A stretch of DNA of 64,000 bases from Candidatus Eiseniibacteriota bacterium (GCA_020633975.1 JACKCR010000008.1:263107-327106); one strand, 5' to 3'; shown: positions 26,785 to 36,347, counted from the first letter of the stretch. Notes: generated by a model not told the origin, from the sequence alone. Program-made: numbers and translations.

Positions 26785-28791
26785 TTAGAACGGGTGCCCC
26801 ACGAGAACGTGGATCACGTAGTCCGGGTCCCCGGCCGGCGGATTCTGGAGAGGGAACCCGACATCGACCCGCACCGGCCCGACCGGCGAAGAGTAGATGA
26901 GTCCGCCGCCGGTCGCGGTGGCGAGATCAGCGATCCGCACCGACTTCCGGTTGGACCAGACTTGGGCTGCGTCGAGAAACACGTCCGCCTTGAACCCCTT
27001 CCAGATCGGAATGCGCAGCTCCGTCCCCATCTCCAACTTCGCCTCACCGCCGATCGGCGCATCGTTCGCATCGACCGGGCCGAGCCGGTTTCTCCGGTAT
27101 CCGCGCATCGACGTCGCCCCGCCCGCAAAGAACCGGTAGATCTCCGGCAGGTCTCCCTCGAGCGCGCGCGCCCATCCGAGGTCGACACGCGAGGCCAGCA
27201 CCGTCTTCGGCAGCACCTTGAGGTACTGAGACACGCCGACGTCGTAGACGACGAAGTCGTTCTTCGTAAGCCCGGTCGGGATTACCTTCGTCGCTTGCAG
27301 TGAGACGAGCTGTCCACGGGTTGGGTCGAGGCGATCGTCAGTCGTATCGAACGACCACGCCGCAGCGAGTCTAATCTGCGTTTCGCGAGTGATCCGCGCT
27401 TCATCCGGTTCGGGATCGGCGCGCGTGATCGTGACCCGCTCGATCTCGAGACCAGTGCGGATCGTGGAGCGGAGGTTGGGGCGGTAGACGAACGAGAGGT
27501 CGCCACCTCGGCGTCTCGCATCGAACGCTTCCTCGTACTGCCAAGCAATATGCCCACCCAGTTCGCCCCGCACGTCGGCGCGGAAGAGAGCGGGCCACCA
27601 GAGCGAGGAGTCGATCTCGCGCCGCGGTTCGGAGAAGAGGCTGCTGAGCTCGAACCCACGTCCTCCTTGCAGCAGATTGCGATGCTGCCAGCGTCCCTGC
27701 AGACGAACACCGTCCTCCGACCAGTATCCAACTCCCGCTTCGAGCGATCGGGGAGGACGGTCCGAGAGATGGAGGACGAGGTCGACTTCGGCGGTCTCTG
27801 CGTCTCGATCGAATCCGGGCGCATCGAGCAGTTCGAGTCGTACCTGGCGGAAGAGGCCGAGAAGACGAAGACGATCCCGCGCGCGTTCGAGATCGCTCAC
27901 CGAGTAGAGGGTGCCGCGATCGATGCCGACGCTACGTCGCACGAGCTTCACCAGGTCCGGCTTCGTTCCCTCGACCTGGATGTCGCGATACCGACAGAGC
28001 GGGCCCGACTCCGCGTCGATCGTCACCACCACCCGAAGCGAATCGAGTAGCTCGATCCTTCCCTCGACTTCACTACGCGCGTAGCCGGCGTTCTGCAGGT
28101 CCAGCTTGGCCGCCGCAACGGACGCGTCGACGTCCGCATCCCGGAGCCGCTGCCCCCTCTCCACGGTGATCCGTTCTTTGATCGATTGGCGACGATCGCG
28201 AGGGAACCCGAAGAGATCGACACGGGCCACCCGCACCGGCGGTCCGGGTTGCACCTGGATCGAAACGTCGACCTGATCCTCGCCGTGGGGAGCTACCGAC
28301 GCATCGAGCACCGCGCGCGGGTAGCCCTCCCGCGCAAGGAAGAGACGCGCACGTTCCAGATCTTGCCGGAGGATCTGCGAGTAGAAGCGGGCGCGGTCTG
28401 CCCCGATCAGGTTCTTCACCCCGGAGAGCTCCAGCCCTTTCTTCAGCTCGCCTGCAAGGCCGCCGTCGATCCCCTCGATCTCTACTTTGCGGACTTCGAG
28501 ACCGCGGTATCGCTGCATCTCTTCGCGACGAAGTCGAAAGGACGACGCAGTGCGAAGGCGCGGTGACTCGAGGGAGTCTGGAGCCGTAGACGTCGAACGG
28601 TCGTCCGAACCGGAGGCAGCAACGACGTTCGAGCCAGAAACGTCCTCGAAGGTCGAGCTGCTGTCGCCCGTGGCCGCGCCCGGAGCGGAGTTCGCATCGG
28701 GCGAGTCCTGGGCGAAAGACGTGTGCGCTTCAGCTGCGATCGCGAGCACGAGCCACGCCGCAAGCAGCCAGGTACGTAAGCGTGGCTTCAC
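26785..28791 (-). CDS. tamA: Omp85-family outer membrane assembly protein (TamA/BamA-like)
   Basis: The protein has 668 residues from a GTG at 28791 that overlaps the antiporter stop (GTGA), implying coupled translation. A much longer in-frame opening (to 29817) runs through the antiporter gene and is rejected. Residues 1-28 form a signal peptide ending SFAQ. A disordered Ser/Asp linker runs to about 75. Three POTRA-like domains lie at about 88-320. The 16-strand beta barrel occupies the rest, with the conserved loop FAGGATSMRGYRRNRLGP (equivalent of BamA's VRGF/Y) and the C-terminal Phe (VGHPF) expected of barrel substrates. It inserts or exports outer-membrane proteins with TamB, encoded next. 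Confidence 0.92.
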   Translation of the reverse strand: MKPRLRTWLLAAWLVLAIAAEAHTSFAQDSPDANSAPGAATGDSSSTFEDVSGSNVVAASGSDDRSTSTAPDSLESPRLRTASSFRLRREEMQRYRGLEVRKVEIEGIDGGLAGELKKGLELSGVKNLIGADRARFYSQILRQDLERARLFLAREGYPRAVLDASVAPHGEDQVDVSIQVQPGPPVRVARVDLFGFPRDRRQSIKERITVERGQRLRDADVDASVAAAKLDLQNAGYARSEVEGRIELLDSLRVVVTIDAESGPLCRYRDIQVEGTKPDLVKLVRRSVGIDRGTLYSVSDLERARDRLRLLGLFRQVRLELLDAPGFDRDAETAEVDLVLHLSDRPPRSLEAGVGYWSEDGVRLQGRWQHRNLLQGGRGFELSSLFSEPRREIDSSLWWPALFRADVRGELGGHIAWQYEEAFDARRRGGDLSFVYRPNLRSTIRTGLEIERVTITRADPEPDEARITRETQIRLAAAWSFDTTDDRLDPTRGQLVSLQATKVIPTGLTKNDFVVYDVGVSQYLKVLPKTVLASRVDLGWARALEGDLPEIYRFFAGGATSMRGYRRNRLGPVDANDAPIGGEAKLEMGTELRIPIWKGFKADVFLDAAQVWSNRKSVRIADLATATGGGLIYSSPVGPVRVDVGFPLQNPPAGDPDYVIHVLVGHPF

Positions 28792-30794
28792 GCGTCGGCT
28801 CGGCGGGACGCCTCGTTCTCTTCGGCCGCTGGTTCCCAACCTCGTCCCTTCAGGAAAGCCTCGGCCTCGGCCCGCATGTCCTCCCAGACCGCGAAGGTTG
28901 CGGTCTCTCCGCGCTTTGGGTCGACCCCAACCGCAACCGGAATGCGGCGCGATCCTCTCTTCAGGGCGAGGGGCAGGAGAGAATCCGGATACGCGGCGAG
29001 CCCCGAAGACGGAGTCTCCGATTCGCCAGCGCCGTTCCCCGGAGCTTTGTCGCCGTGCGGAGCCTTGGAGTCTGCGGGAAGCTTCGGCTCGCTCGTCTCG
29101 GTGTGTGCTTCCTCCAGATCGATGTCGTCCTTCTTCGGAGCCTTTCCGAGTCGCCACTCTTCGATCGTCGCGGTACCCCGACGGAAGCGAACGTCCCAGA
29201 GCTCGAGGTCCCGCTCCCGTCCGAAGAGGACGTTCGCGCCCATCTCCCGGACCATCTCCTCGGTGACACTCCCGTGCCCCTTCTGGAGCCCGACGAAGAC
29301 GCGCTGGAGGCGGAACTCTTCCATCGCAATCCGGGCGAAGAGCATGTTGATCTCTTCGTTCGTCGTGGCTGCGATGCATGCGTAGCGTGTGTCCATCTGC
29401 GCCCGAGTCATCGAACTCTCTTCGAGCGCGTTTCCGAATACGACCTTGAACCCAGCTTCCTCCGCAGCCTTGGCCGCGTCGACGTTCGCGTCCAGGAACA
29501 CGACTTGGGACCGATCTTCTCCCGCCAAAGCGCATCCGAGGGCCCGTCCGACATCGTTTCCGCCCAGAATCGCGTATCCCTGGCCGCTCGGGCGCTTGAG
29601 TCCGAGGATCCGGGCGACCAGGCCGCCCGTCAGTCCCTGCACCAACACCGTTCCCGCAATCACGAGGAAGACCATGGCTCGGAGCTGCTCGCCACCCTCC
29701 AGCCCCTCGTCGTGGAGCGCCTGGGCGAAGAGCGACGCTACCGCCGCGGCCACGATCCCCCGCGGCGCCAGCCAACTGAGGAAGAACTTCTCCCGCCAGC
29801 CCAGGTTCGAACGCCACGTGGACGCGAGAATGTTCGCCGGCCGCACGAGGAACATCAGCCCGAGAACGGCAAAGATGCCGCGCACGCCGAGCCCTTGGAC
29901 GTCGGCGATCCGCACGTCCGCGGCGAGGAGGACGAAGAGCAGCCCGATGAAGAGAATCGTGAGCTGTTCCTTGAACTCGAGTAGGTCTTTGGAAACACGC
30001 GACCGCACGTTGCCCATCACGACGCCCGCAACGGTGACCGTACCGATGCCGCTCTCCGGCATCAGTGCGTGGCTCGCCTGGAAGAGAAAGAGCACCACGC
30101 CGAGGACGAGAATGTTCTCGAGCCCTTCAGGCACGAGCCGTCGCGGCCGGAGGAGCAGAGCGAGAATCCCTCCGCCCACGAGTCCGAACCCGACGCCGAT
30201 CGCGAGGCGACCGAGGACCCCAAACAGCCCGTCCATGAACGACGTCTCGCTCGGCTGGAGCGCGATCTGAAGGGTCACGACCGCGATGATGGCGCCGACT
30301 GCGTCGATGAAGACGCCCTCTGCTTCGAGGATCGTCTCGACGTTGTGCCGTACCTTGATCCTGCGAAGAAGCGGCGTGATCACGGTCGGCCCGGTCACGA
30401 TGACCAACGTTCCGAAGAGGATGGAGAGTTGCCATCCCCAACCGAGGATCGCCTTTGCGACGAGCGTCCCGCCAATTCCCGTAACGAGCGCGCCGGTCGT
30501 GACGAGAAGCCGTATGACACGTGCTTCCCTTCGAAGGCGTCCTAGGTTCATATTGAGCCCGCCTTCGAACAGGATCACGGCGACGGCGAAGCTCACGAGA
30601 CCGTGGACGACCCCTTGGGCATTTCCGGGGTCGATCACGCCAAGTACGTCGGGGCCAAGGACTACGCCCGCGAGGAGCAACAGAACGATGCCCGGGATCC
30701 GAAGATGCCGGGCAAACATTTGCATGAAGACGCCGACCGCGAGTGCAATCGCGACGGTCAGCTCTGGATGCGTTCCGTGGGCTGGGCTAGACAC
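28788..30794 (-). CDS. monovalent cation/proton antiporter with C-terminal nucleotide-binding (TrkA-N) domain
   Basis: The protein has 668 residues. Residues 10-410 hold about 12 membrane segments of the CPA-type fold, including the FEGGLN motif at about 76-81 that is shared with NhaP-type exchangers. Residues about 415-540 are a Rossmann TrkA-N domain with GYAILGGNDVGRALG as the nucleotide loop. The last 130 residues are hydrophilic and unassigned. It should exchange Na+ or K+ for H+ under control of a bound nucleotide. The GTG start at 30794 has no ribosome site but lies six bases after a TATGAT -10 box, so the transcript may be leaderless. The stop overlaps the tamA-like GTG. Confidence 0.88.
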   Translation of the reverse strand: MSSPAHGTHPELTVAIALAVGVFMQMFARHLRIPGIVLLLLAGVVLGPDVLGVIDPGNAQGVVHGLVSFAVAVILFEGGLNMNLGRLRREARVIRLLVTTGALVTGIGGTLVAKAILGWGWQLSILFGTLVIVTGPTVITPLLRRIKVRHNVETILEAEGVFIDAVGAIIAVVTLQIALQPSETSFMDGLFGVLGRLAIGVGFGLVGGGILALLLRPRRLVPEGLENILVLGVVLFLFQASHALMPESGIGTVTVAGVVMGNVRSRVSKDLLEFKEQLTILFIGLLFVLLAADVRIADVQGLGVRGIFAVLGLMFLVRPANILASTWRSNLGWREKFFLSWLAPRGIVAAAVASLFAQALHDEGLEGGEQLRAMVFLVIAGTVLVQGLTGGLVARILGLKRPSGQGYAILGGNDVGRALGCALAGEDRSQVVFLDANVDAAKAAEEAGFKVVFGNALEESSMTRAQMDTRYACIAATTNEEINMLFARIAMEEFRLQRVFVGLQKGHGSVTEEMVREMGANVLFGRERDLELWDVRFRRGTATIEEWRLGKAPKKDDIDLEEAHTETSEPKLPADSKAPHGDKAPGNGAGESETPSSGLAAYPDSLLPLALKRGSRRIPVAVGVDPKRGETATFAVWEDMRAEAEAFLKGRGWEPAAEENEASRRADA

Positions 30795-30800
30795 GGGCGA

Positions 30801-30806
30801 ATCATA
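30801..30806 (-). promoter_or_regulatory. -10 box of a probable leaderless antiporter transcript
   Basis: TATGAT on the minus strand ends six bases before the GTG at 30794. A TTTCCG element 17 bases upstream is a weak -35. Confidence 0.4.
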
Positions 30807-31079
30807 CGGGCCGAGCCGGACGTCGGAAAGCTGCGTTGCGATGTGTTCGCACCCCGCCGGTGAACGACATCGCAGCGAGTGAATCTGCGGGGATACGCCC
30901 CTAACTGGCTCATATCGAACAACTTAAACACCAATCCAGCCCATCCCTTCGGGTCGCGCCGCTCCATCGAGCGGGGCGAAGCGGCGAGTGTGGAAGGACT
31001 TCCAGTCCGACCGTCGCTCGCACGGATCCTTCGTACATCTGTTGCCTTTGGGCCGGAAGTGACATCCAGCTGCCCGACG

Positions 31080-31109
31080 GGGTCGAATGTCGTTGGTTCG
31101 ACCCGACAT
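31080..31109 (+). promoter_or_regulatory. mutually exclusive hairpins ahead of the OMP ribosome site
   Basis: GGGTCGAA (31080-31087) pairs with TTCGACCC (31097-31104), and ATGTCG (31087-31092) pairs with CGACAT (31104-31109). The two stems share bases and cannot both form. The Shine-Dalgarno and ATG follow immediately. Confidence 0.45.
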
Positions 31110-31125
31110 CACAGGAGGTACTCGC

Positions 31126-33795
31126 ATGCGTTCCAAGCTCTCCGGAGCTCCCGCAGAACCGCTTCAACCGCTGGGCTCGGCGCTCCTTGCGTCGGCCCTA
31201 TTGGCGCTTGCCCTTTCGAGCCCCGCGCAGGCTCAGATCGAAGGGCTCAGCTACTCGATCACCCCGGAAGTCGACTGGGTTCGCTGGGAGTCGGAACTCG
31301 GCCTCGAGGACGCCACGCTCTACGGCGCCCGGCTCGGGATGCGCTTCGGCAGGACAATGGCGCTCGAGGGCTTCTACCTCCAAAATGACGAGATCCAAAC
31401 CGAACTCACCGCTGGTGACTTCCCGGGCTTCGATCCAACGCCGTTCCGCAACCAGACGGTCGGTGCAAAGAGGTACGGAGCGGACCTCGTGCTGAACCTG
31501 GCAAGGGGACGCTGGGTCCCCTACCTCGACGTCGGCGGCAGCATCCATCGCTTCGATCCGAAGCTCGGCCCCAGCTTCGACGAGATCGGACTCCAGTTCG
31601 GTGGAGGCGTGCGCTACCTCATCACGCCGCGCATGCAGGCTCGACTCGCTCTGCAGAACTCGCGCTTCCGGACGGACCGATTCCAACTCGCGCCGGTGCC
31701 TGCAAGCGAATCGCAGGGTGAGATCCCCGTCGATCCCGAACGGGACAGCTTTCGGAATCACCTAGCGGTCTCCCTGGGAGTCGACGTTCAGCTCGGCGGA
31801 TACGACACCAACGCCGAGACGGAGATCGACCGTGCCCTCCGCGCTCGCTACCAGGCGGGAATCCGCGGCGCGGCGTGGCCGATCGAGCCGTTCGTGGGAA
31901 CGCTCCGCTACGATGGATCGTTCGGGCTAGCTGACCAGAACGTCCTCGGAGTTCGGAGCGGTATCGACTTCGGCACCTACCTCGGACTCCGCGCCTACTA
32001 CGCTCGCGGCATGGAGGACGGTTTCGACGACACCGATCCGTTCCAGACCTACGGCGCGGAACTCCAGTTCCTACTGAGCCCCGGCCCTGGCGTTCGTCCC
32101 TACCTGATCGGCGGCGTCGGATACCTCGATTATCTCGACTCGTTCCGTACCGCGGAAGGCGTGACACCGGACGACGAAACCGCACTCCTCGCCGGAGGCG
32201 GCCTCCGCTTCGACCTCGGCCAGCACTTCCACGTCGACCTCTCGGCTCGCGACTACATCACGTCCTCGCGAAGCGACTTCGTCGAAGTACGGAAGGCGAG
32301 CGACCTCAACGACAGCTGGCTCTACTCCGGTGGACTCACGTTCCAGATCGGAGGCGGCGGCGACGTACCCACCTTGGGCCGAGGAGACGACGTTCCCGCC
32401 CCTTCGAGTGGAACCTCGAAGACCGCGGACGCCTCGACTGCCGCAGGTGCGACGAAGGCCGGAGCGGACACGGGCGACACGGCGACGGCGAAGAAGGACG
32501 GGACGGGCGCGGCGAACGTGACGACGGGCGCGACCGACGCAGCGTCGGCGAAGTCCGGCGCTACAGGAGTGGCAGGTGCGAGTCCTGGCAAGGAACTGGA
32601 GTTCGGCACGGACACAGCACTTGGCCGAGGCACGGCTGACGGCACCGCTCAGGCGACCTCGGTAGACAGCGCGTTGGTCAGCATCCCGAGCGTCGACCAT
32701 CGGTCCGACCGAACCATCGTCCTGCCGATCCCGAGGGAGGGCGAGATCTACGTCCGGTACGGCAATCCCGGAGGAGTCTCGATCGAGAGCTGGTACGGGG
32801 GTGGCGACGGCGACCGTCCGGAGGGAGCCGCCTCGCCGGAGGAAGCCTGGGAAGCGCGTCTGCGTCGACTCATCCGTGAGGAGATGAACGCTCGGACTTC
32901 GGGAGCGACCAATTCTTCGCAAGCTTCACCCAGCCTGAACGGTTCTGGTCTTCCAGCCGGCGCAGGATCGGACTCGAACGTGGGATCCCGCTCGGGCGCA
33001 ACAAACGCGGACGGCGCATCGAATGGCGCAGCCAACGCCTCGGCGACAGGAGACCCGCTGACTCCAGCCGATCTCAGAAGCGCTCTCGTCGACCTCGAGG
33101 CGAGGCTCGCACAGCGTATCGACGAACGAGTCGACGCGAAGGTGGCGACGTCGGAGAATGCAGCCGCTTCGGCGCCGAAGTCAGAGAGGGCAACGACATC
33201 GGACAACGTAGCGAAGTCGAACAAGGTGGCGACATCGGAGAAGGCGGGAAACGTAGACACCAAAGCGAACGCCGCTTCCGACGAAACGCCACGTGACGGG
33301 GTCACCGAGACAGGCGAGGTCGTCCCGGTCGAGATCCCGATCGAGATCGAGACGGCGACCTCCAGCGAATCGCAGGGGCGGTCACTGCGCGGTGTCTCTC
33401 CCTACGGAGCCATCTCGATCGACGAGCCAAAGCAGTTCTCCCTCGGAGCCAGAGTCGATCTCGGGCCGATTTTCGGAAGCGCGCCGCTCGACCTCGTCCC
33501 GGAGATCAGCGTCAGCCTCGCCGATGACACCACTTGGCTACTCGGCGTGAACGCAAGGTGGCTCGTGCTCGGCCGGGGATCGTCCCAGGCGTGGCGCCCC
33601 TATGTGCACGCCGGTCCGGCTCTCCTCGGGTTCGACGCATCCGTTCCTGGGTACGACCGCACGAACATCGTCTTCGATGTCGGGTACGGCATCGAGCACG
33701 ACCTCGGGCGATTCCGAGTCTTCGCCGAACACCAGGGCGTCGACATGTTCGACTACAACCGGATCGTCTTCGGCGTCTCGGGATATCGGCGATGA
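31126..33795 (+). CDS. two-barrel outer membrane beta-barrel protein with long disordered linker
   Basis: The protein has 889 residues. The ATG at 31126 has AGGAGGT six bases upstream. Residues 1-36 form a signal peptide ending AQAQ. Residues about 37-415 are alternating beta-strands of an OmpA/OmpW-like barrel, possibly a duplicated one. Residues about 420-540 are Ala/Thr/Gly/Lys-rich and disordered. A motif YVRYGNPGGV lies at about 544-553; a near-copy occurs in the next protein. Coiled-coil and Ala/Ser/Lys-rich stretches run to about 740. Residues 755-889 are a second barrel-like domain. It overlaps the next gene by ATGA. The function is unknown; outer-membrane structure or anchoring is likely. 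Confidence 0.75.
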   Translation: MRSKLSGAPAEPLQPLGSALLASALLALALSSPAQAQIEGLSYSITPEVDWVRWESELGLEDATLYGARLGMRFGRTMALEGFYLQNDEIQTELTAGDFPGFDPTPFRNQTVGAKRYGADLVLNLARGRWVPYLDVGGSIHRFDPKLGPSFDEIGLQFGGGVRYLITPRMQARLALQNSRFRTDRFQLAPVPASESQGEIPVDPERDSFRNHLAVSLGVDVQLGGYDTNAETEIDRALRARYQAGIRGAAWPIEPFVGTLRYDGSFGLADQNVLGVRSGIDFGTYLGLRAYYARGMEDGFDDTDPFQTYGAELQFLLSPGPGVRPYLIGGVGYLDYLDSFRTAEGVTPDDETALLAGGGLRFDLGQHFHVDLSARDYITSSRSDFVEVRKASDLNDSWLYSGGLTFQIGGGGDVPTLGRGDDVPAPSSGTSKTADASTAAGATKAGADTGDTATAKKDGTGAANVTTGATDAASAKSGATGVAGASPGKELEFGTDTALGRGTADGTAQATSVDSALVSIPSVDHRSDRTIVLPIPREGEIYVRYGNPGGVSIESWYGGGDGDRPEGAASPEEAWEARLRRLIREEMNARTSGATNSSQASPSLNGSGLPAGAGSDSNVGSRSGATNADGASNGAANASATGDPLTPADLRSALVDLEARLAQRIDERVDAKVATSENAAASAPKSERATTSDNVAKSNKVATSEKAGNVDTKANAASDETPRDGVTETGEVVPVEIPIEIETATSSESQGRSLRGVSPYGAISIDEPKQFSLGARVDLGPIFGSAPLDLVPEISVSLADDTTWLLGVNARWLVLGRGSSQAWRPYVHAGPALLGFDASVPGYDRTNIVFDVGYGIEHDLGRFRVFAEHQGVDMFDYNRIVFGVSGYRR

Positions 33796-34958
33796 CACCG
33801 CTGCATGGGTTGGGGCCCGGAAGGGCCTCGATCGCTGCCCTGATCCTGCTCGGCTGGGCGACCTGCGCGCCGGCACGATCGTCAGCAGACGCGCCAGCGG
33901 CGGCGCCCGTATCAGACGCCAAGGGCTCGATTGCCGCCGAGGATGCGGCGGCCGATTCGTCAGCGCTCGATTCCGCAGCGAGCGTGACGTTGCCGGACGT
34001 CGGCATCTTCTACGTCCGGTATGGCGAACCGGGGGGCGTGCGTCTTCGTCGAGGGAACCTCGGGGAGTGGCGCACGGTGGTCCGGACCGCGGTCGACTCG
34101 CTCGGCCTCGAGTCGACACCTACGCCGGTCGCGCGTGACTCGTCGAACGAGTGGATCGCGGTACTGGACGCGTTCGGCGGTCCGCCGGAGGAGCGCACGC
34201 TCCCGCCCACCGCGGAGTCACTCGCCAGAGACGGGCTGAGCACTGCTGACCAGCGTCGTCTCAAAGAGACGGAGCGACGCCTGGCGGAAGCGGAACGTCG
34301 TCTTGCCGATACGGAACGTCAACTCGCCGAGGAACGACGGGTCGCAGACGCGCTTCGAGTCATGCCGGAACTCGGAAGACCAGGCGACCGGCTCGCGGGA
34401 TCCGGAGCAGCGAACGGAGCGAGCGGAACAGACCTGTCGAGGGACGACCTCGGCACAGCCGGTGCTGTCACGGACCGCCCTTTCGGAGAGCCCGCGGCAG
34501 GGAGCGGCAGAGACGTTTCTGTCGGTGGAGCAGGTACTGCTGAGCGTGTCGGCGGAGCCCTGCCACTCGTCACCTCTGCGAGCCCAGAGACCTTGCGAGT
34601 TGCTCTTCTCGAGCGACGGGTCGTGCAGACCCAAGCGATCCTCTTCGAGACGGGACGAGCCGATGTGTTGCCGGGTGCCGAGCCGATCCTCGACACGCTC
34701 GCAGAACTACTCCGAAGCGAGCCGGAGCTCAGGCTTCGCGTCGAAGGACACACGGACATTCGCGGGAGTGAGGCATACAACCAGCGGCTGAGCGAGGACC
34801 GGGCGGAAGCGATTCGAGCCCGGTTGGTGTCGAGTGGTGTGGACGGAGGCCGGATCGAAGCGGTCGGCTTTGGAGAGTCGGAGCCGTTCGACCCGCGCCA
34901 CACGATCGAAGCCTATGCCCTCAACCGTCGGGTCGTGTTCCGGATCCTGTCGGAGTAG
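33792..34958 (+). CDS. OmpA-family peptidoglycan-binding protein with coiled coil
   Basis: The protein has 388 residues from the ATG at 33792, which overlaps the preceding stop (ATGA). A hydrophobic signal lies at about 10-30. A YVRYGEPGGV motif at about 74-83 mirrors the one in the upstream barrel protein. A coiled coil of ETERRLAEAERRLADTERQL type is at about 155-180, then a Gly/Ala linker. Residues about 275-388 are the OmpA C-terminal domain, with FETGRADVLPGAEPILD and the VEGHTD..GSEAYNQRLSEDRA signature that binds diaminopimelate of peptidoglycan. It would tether the neighbouring barrel to the cell wall. Confidence 0.87.
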   Translation: MTPLHGLGPGRASIAALILLGWATCAPARSSADAPAAAPVSDAKGSIAAEDAAADSSALDSAASVTLPDVGIFYVRYGEPGGVRLRRGNLGEWRTVVRTAVDSLGLESTPTPVARDSSNEWIAVLDAFGGPPEERTLPPTAESLARDGLSTADQRRLKETERRLAEAERRLADTERQLAEERRVADALRVMPELGRPGDRLAGSGAANGASGTDLSRDDLGTAGAVTDRPFGEPAAGSGRDVSVGGAGTAERVGGALPLVTSASPETLRVALLERRVVQTQAILFETGRADVLPGAEPILDTLAELLRSEPELRLRVEGHTDIRGSEAYNQRLSEDRAEAIRARLVSSGVDGGRIEAVGFGESEPFDPRHTIEAYALNRRVVFRILSE

Positions 34959-35042
34959 CGCCATGACGAGGCAGTAGCCACCCTCGGCGGTTGGGCACGG
35001 TCGCCAAGGTGATCGCACCCGCGCGCCGAGGGGACCCCAAAC

Positions 35043-36347
35043 TCAGTTGACGGTGAGGATCACTTCGATCACGTCACTTGTGGCTGGGTAGCTGAACCCG
35101 TCCATGACCTGCTGCACGATCCCTTCGGTAGGGCCGGTGTTCGGGCCGGACTGACGAGGAGCCTGGTACATACCCACGCCGGGCTCTTCGTTGATCTCGG
35201 TTCCCGCGTCCCAGAGTCCCACCTGGCTGGTCACGTCGTCGGCTCCGCCCTCGCCCAGAGGGCTACCGTTCGGGAAGAGGTCGATTCCGTCGTCGTTGGG
35301 CGCGAAGAAGAGGTCGTTCGACTGGCCGTACATGGTCGCGAACGAGAGACGATCCCCAGGCTCGGCGGAGAACATGAAGGAGTGGCTGCTTCCTGGCATA
35401 GCGGGCCCACTTCCGAAGACGCCCGATGCCTCGACGTCGTTCCTGCCTGCCAGGTACGTGCCGAGCGCGCTGTTGTCGCCGTCCTCGGCCAACGCTTCGA
35501 GGCCGTGCCCCATGTCCGGCATGCCACTCTCGAAGAGCACACCGTTCCCCGTGTGGGTCACCCATGCACCCGGTGCCAACGGAGTCGGCGACCCCTCCAG
35601 GTTGTCGATCGTCACCTGGAAGTCGGCACCGTTCCCCATCGGGGTCGATGCAATGCTGACGCGGATCATCGCGTCCGTATCCGGATACGAGAACCCATCA
35701 CTCACTCGCTGGACGAGCCCTTCCGTCGCCCCGGTGTTGGGACCGGACTGACGCGGCGCCTGGTTCGCGCCCATGCCTGGCTCTTCATTGATCTCGGTGC
35801 CTGCGTCCCAGAGCGAAACCTGTGAGGTGATGTCGCCACTCACCGGATCATCGCCACTGAAGAGAGCGATTCCGGACTCGCCCGGCGCGTAGAAGAGGTC
35901 GTTGGACTGACCGAACATGGTGCCGAAGAAGAGTCGCGCACCGGGCTCGGCCTCGAAGTCGATATCGATCGAAGACCCCGGCATGAGCGGAGCAGAACCG
36001 ATCATGCCGCTTGCGAGCGTCGTGCTCTTCGCCATGACGTTGCCAAGGAGGGTGGCGGTCGCGCCGTCTTCGGCCACGCCTTCGAGCCCCTCGCCTCGGT
36101 CCATCATGCCGGCGTCGAAGAGTGCCGCGCTGCTCTCGGTGAGTGCCCAGACACCCGGCGCGAACGGTGTCGCGAGCGAAGCACCGTCCGAAATGTTGCG
36201 GATGGTCAACGTGAACGAGGTAGGCTCGTTCGCCGGATCCATCGGATCATCGTCGTCATTACAGGCAGTGAGCGCCACGGCCGCACAGAGGCCGAGGGAT
36301 AGAGTGGTAAGGGCGGAACGTCCCCGTTGCGGATTCATGCGAAACAT
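35043..36347 (-). CDS. lipoprotein with two Spondin_N domains
   Basis: The protein has 434 residues. The ATG at 36347 has AGGAGAT eight bases upstream, and the longer frame is rejected. A signal peptide ends at the lipobox VALTAC near residue 29, followed by DDDD. Two homologous units of about 170 residues follow. Each contains FTLTI(R/D)N-type starts, an LAPGVW/LAPGAW segment, SLWDAGTEINEEPG or GLWDAGTEINEEPG, APRQSGPNTG, and a C-terminal DGFSYP strand, as in spondin-N domain proteins of marine and soil bacteria. The domain is an extracellular adhesion or binding module, here outer-membrane anchored; the ligand is unknown. Confidence 0.86.
   Translation of the reverse strand: MFRMNPQRGRSALTTLSLGLCAAVALTACNDDDDPMDPANEPTSFTLTIRNISDGASLATPFAPGVWALTESSAALFDAGMMDRGEGLEGVAEDGATATLLGNVMAKSTTLASGMIGSAPLMPGSSIDIDFEAEPGARLFFGTMFGQSNDLFYAPGESGIALFSGDDPVSGDITSQVSLWDAGTEINEEPGMGANQAPRQSGPNTGATEGLVQRVSDGFSYPDTDAMIRVSIASTPMGNGADFQVTIDNLEGSPTPLAPGAWVTHTGNGVLFESGMPDMGHGLEALAEDGDNSALGTYLAGRNDVEASGVFGSGPAMPGSSHSFMFSAEPGDRLSFATMYGQSNDLFFAPNDDGIDLFPNGSPLGEGGADDVTSQVGLWDAGTEINEEPGVGMYQAPRQSGPNTGPTEGIVQQVMDGFSYPATSDVIEVILTVN

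Larger units (their letters stand above)
30795..31125. other. divergent intergenic region between the antiporter and OMP operons
   Basis: This is 331 bases with no gene. It contains the antiporter -10 box (TATGAT, minus, 30806-30801) and overlapping inverted repeats at 31080-31109, just before the AGGAGGT of the plus-strand gene. Confidence 0.5.

Noticed and set aside
28792-29817. 342-codon upstream extension of the TamA-like frame
   Set aside because: It runs through the antiporter gene in another frame and encodes low-complexity Arg/Gly sequence. The GTG at 28791, with a signal peptide directly after it, is the natural start.
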